Source: Alphaproteobacteria bacterium
Lineage (GTDB): Bacteria; Pseudomonadota; Alphaproteobacteria; JAAXGF01
Length of the DNA stretch: 6,304 nucleotides
NCBI GenBank assembly: GCA_012267605.1
Contig: JAAXGF010000365.1
Coordinates: 1 to 6,304, forward strand
Reading direction: 5' to 3'
Below, piece by piece: positions 6,168 through 6,304 of this stretch. The notes below the pieces were generated by a model. That model made no database searches. It was not told the origin of the DNA and saw nothing but the letters and a program-made list of their open reading frames with translations. Numbering within the stretch: position 1 is the first letter of the stretch; the number at the start of each line of letters is the position of its first letter. Made by a program: the position numbers and the translations under genes.

Positions 6168-6304
6168 GGAAAGTCTCGCCTTGGTTCATCGTGAAACGTT
6201 GAATTGCGCCAAACTACGCCGTGCGCACTTTCATGGAAAGGAGCTCGCGAGGCCAGCAATCGGCGCGAATTCGCCGATATCAACTGGACACTTCTAAAAA
6301 CCTC
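6168..6304. other. Upstream region of the SULT-like gene, no gene seen
   Basis: No coding frame with recognisable residues runs through this end. It would contain the promoter of the sulfotransferase if that gene is the first of its transcript, but I find no convincing -35/-10 pair. The 9-bp word CATGGAAAG occurs at 6165-6173 (overlapping the start codon) and again at 6232-6240. Confidence 0.4.
6259..6278. repeat. Inverted repeat upstream of the SULT-like gene
   Basis: ATCGGCG (6259-6265) and CGCCGAT (6272-6278) are perfect 7-bp inverted arms around CGAATT. Allowing one extra C, the site is a longer near-palindrome centred on GAATTC. It lies about 90-110 bp upstream of the sulfotransferase ATG. 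No T-run follows on either strand. It could be an operator-like site, the tail hairpin of a gene outside the window, or chance. Confidence 0.3.

Noticed and set aside
6214..6234. Six-codon leader peptide (MKVRTA) upstream of the SULT-like gene
   Set aside because: No Shine-Dalgarno, no attenuator-like hairpins and no amino-acid bias; likely chance.
6165..6240. Direct repeat CATGGAAAG at 6165-6173 and 6232-6240
   Set aside because: Only 9 bp with no shared flanks, and one copy overlaps a start codon; too short to call a site.
1..6304. CRISPR arrays, tRNA or rRNA genes, phage or toxin-antitoxin modules
   Set aside because: No regularly spaced repeats, cloverleaf-like sequence or related coding frames were found on either strand by eye.

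Overview
The window reads as a bacterial chromosome segment, most likely from an alphaproteobacterium (Rhodospirillales-like is a guess). The hints are the moderately high GC of most genes, the GTCATCCCCGTG-type palindromic repeat at 1517-1550, an IS66 end, and the style of the TPR-sulfotransferase. No rRNA, tRNA or other marker fixes the taxon.

Layout. From 51 to 1157 (+) lies an AT-rich TPR-linked sulfotransferase whose N-terminal repeats are cut by an in-frame TAG at 12-14 and by the window edge. From 1158 to 1670 there is no intact gene: an IS66 terminal inverted repeat at 1187 with the last codons of a transposase, a stretch of unrecognised sequence, a palindromic repeat, and a hairpin just past the next gene. 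From 1671 to 6167 four genes lie on the minus strand, transcribed from high to low coordinates: a cytosolic-type sulfotransferase (6167-5316), cysD (5114-4314), a fused cysN-cysC (4295-2409) and a yggS/PLPBP gene (2372-1671). The last three are tightly spaced and probably co-transcribed. About 200 bp separate the sulfotransferase from cysD, room for a separate promoter.

How it fits together. CysD plus the CysN domain make adenosine 5'-phosphosulfate (APS) from ATP and sulfate with GTP hydrolysis. The fused CysC domain phosphorylates APS to PAPS. The two sulfotransferases, of different subfamilies, carry PAPS-binding motifs and would move the sulfuryl group to an acceptor that the sequence does not reveal. 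No PAPS reductase or sulfite reductase gene is in the window. The simplest reading is therefore a sulfate-activation and sulfation cassette, comparable in logic to rhizobial nodPQ with nodH, set in an accessory region marked by IS debris and a gene of foreign-looking composition. yggS at the end looks like a housekeeping passenger. I see nothing that amounts to a clearly undescribed system; the points worth checking are the compact CysD/EF-Tu-like CysN variant, the pairing with two sulfotransferases, and the broken N-terminus and mosaic composition of the first gene.
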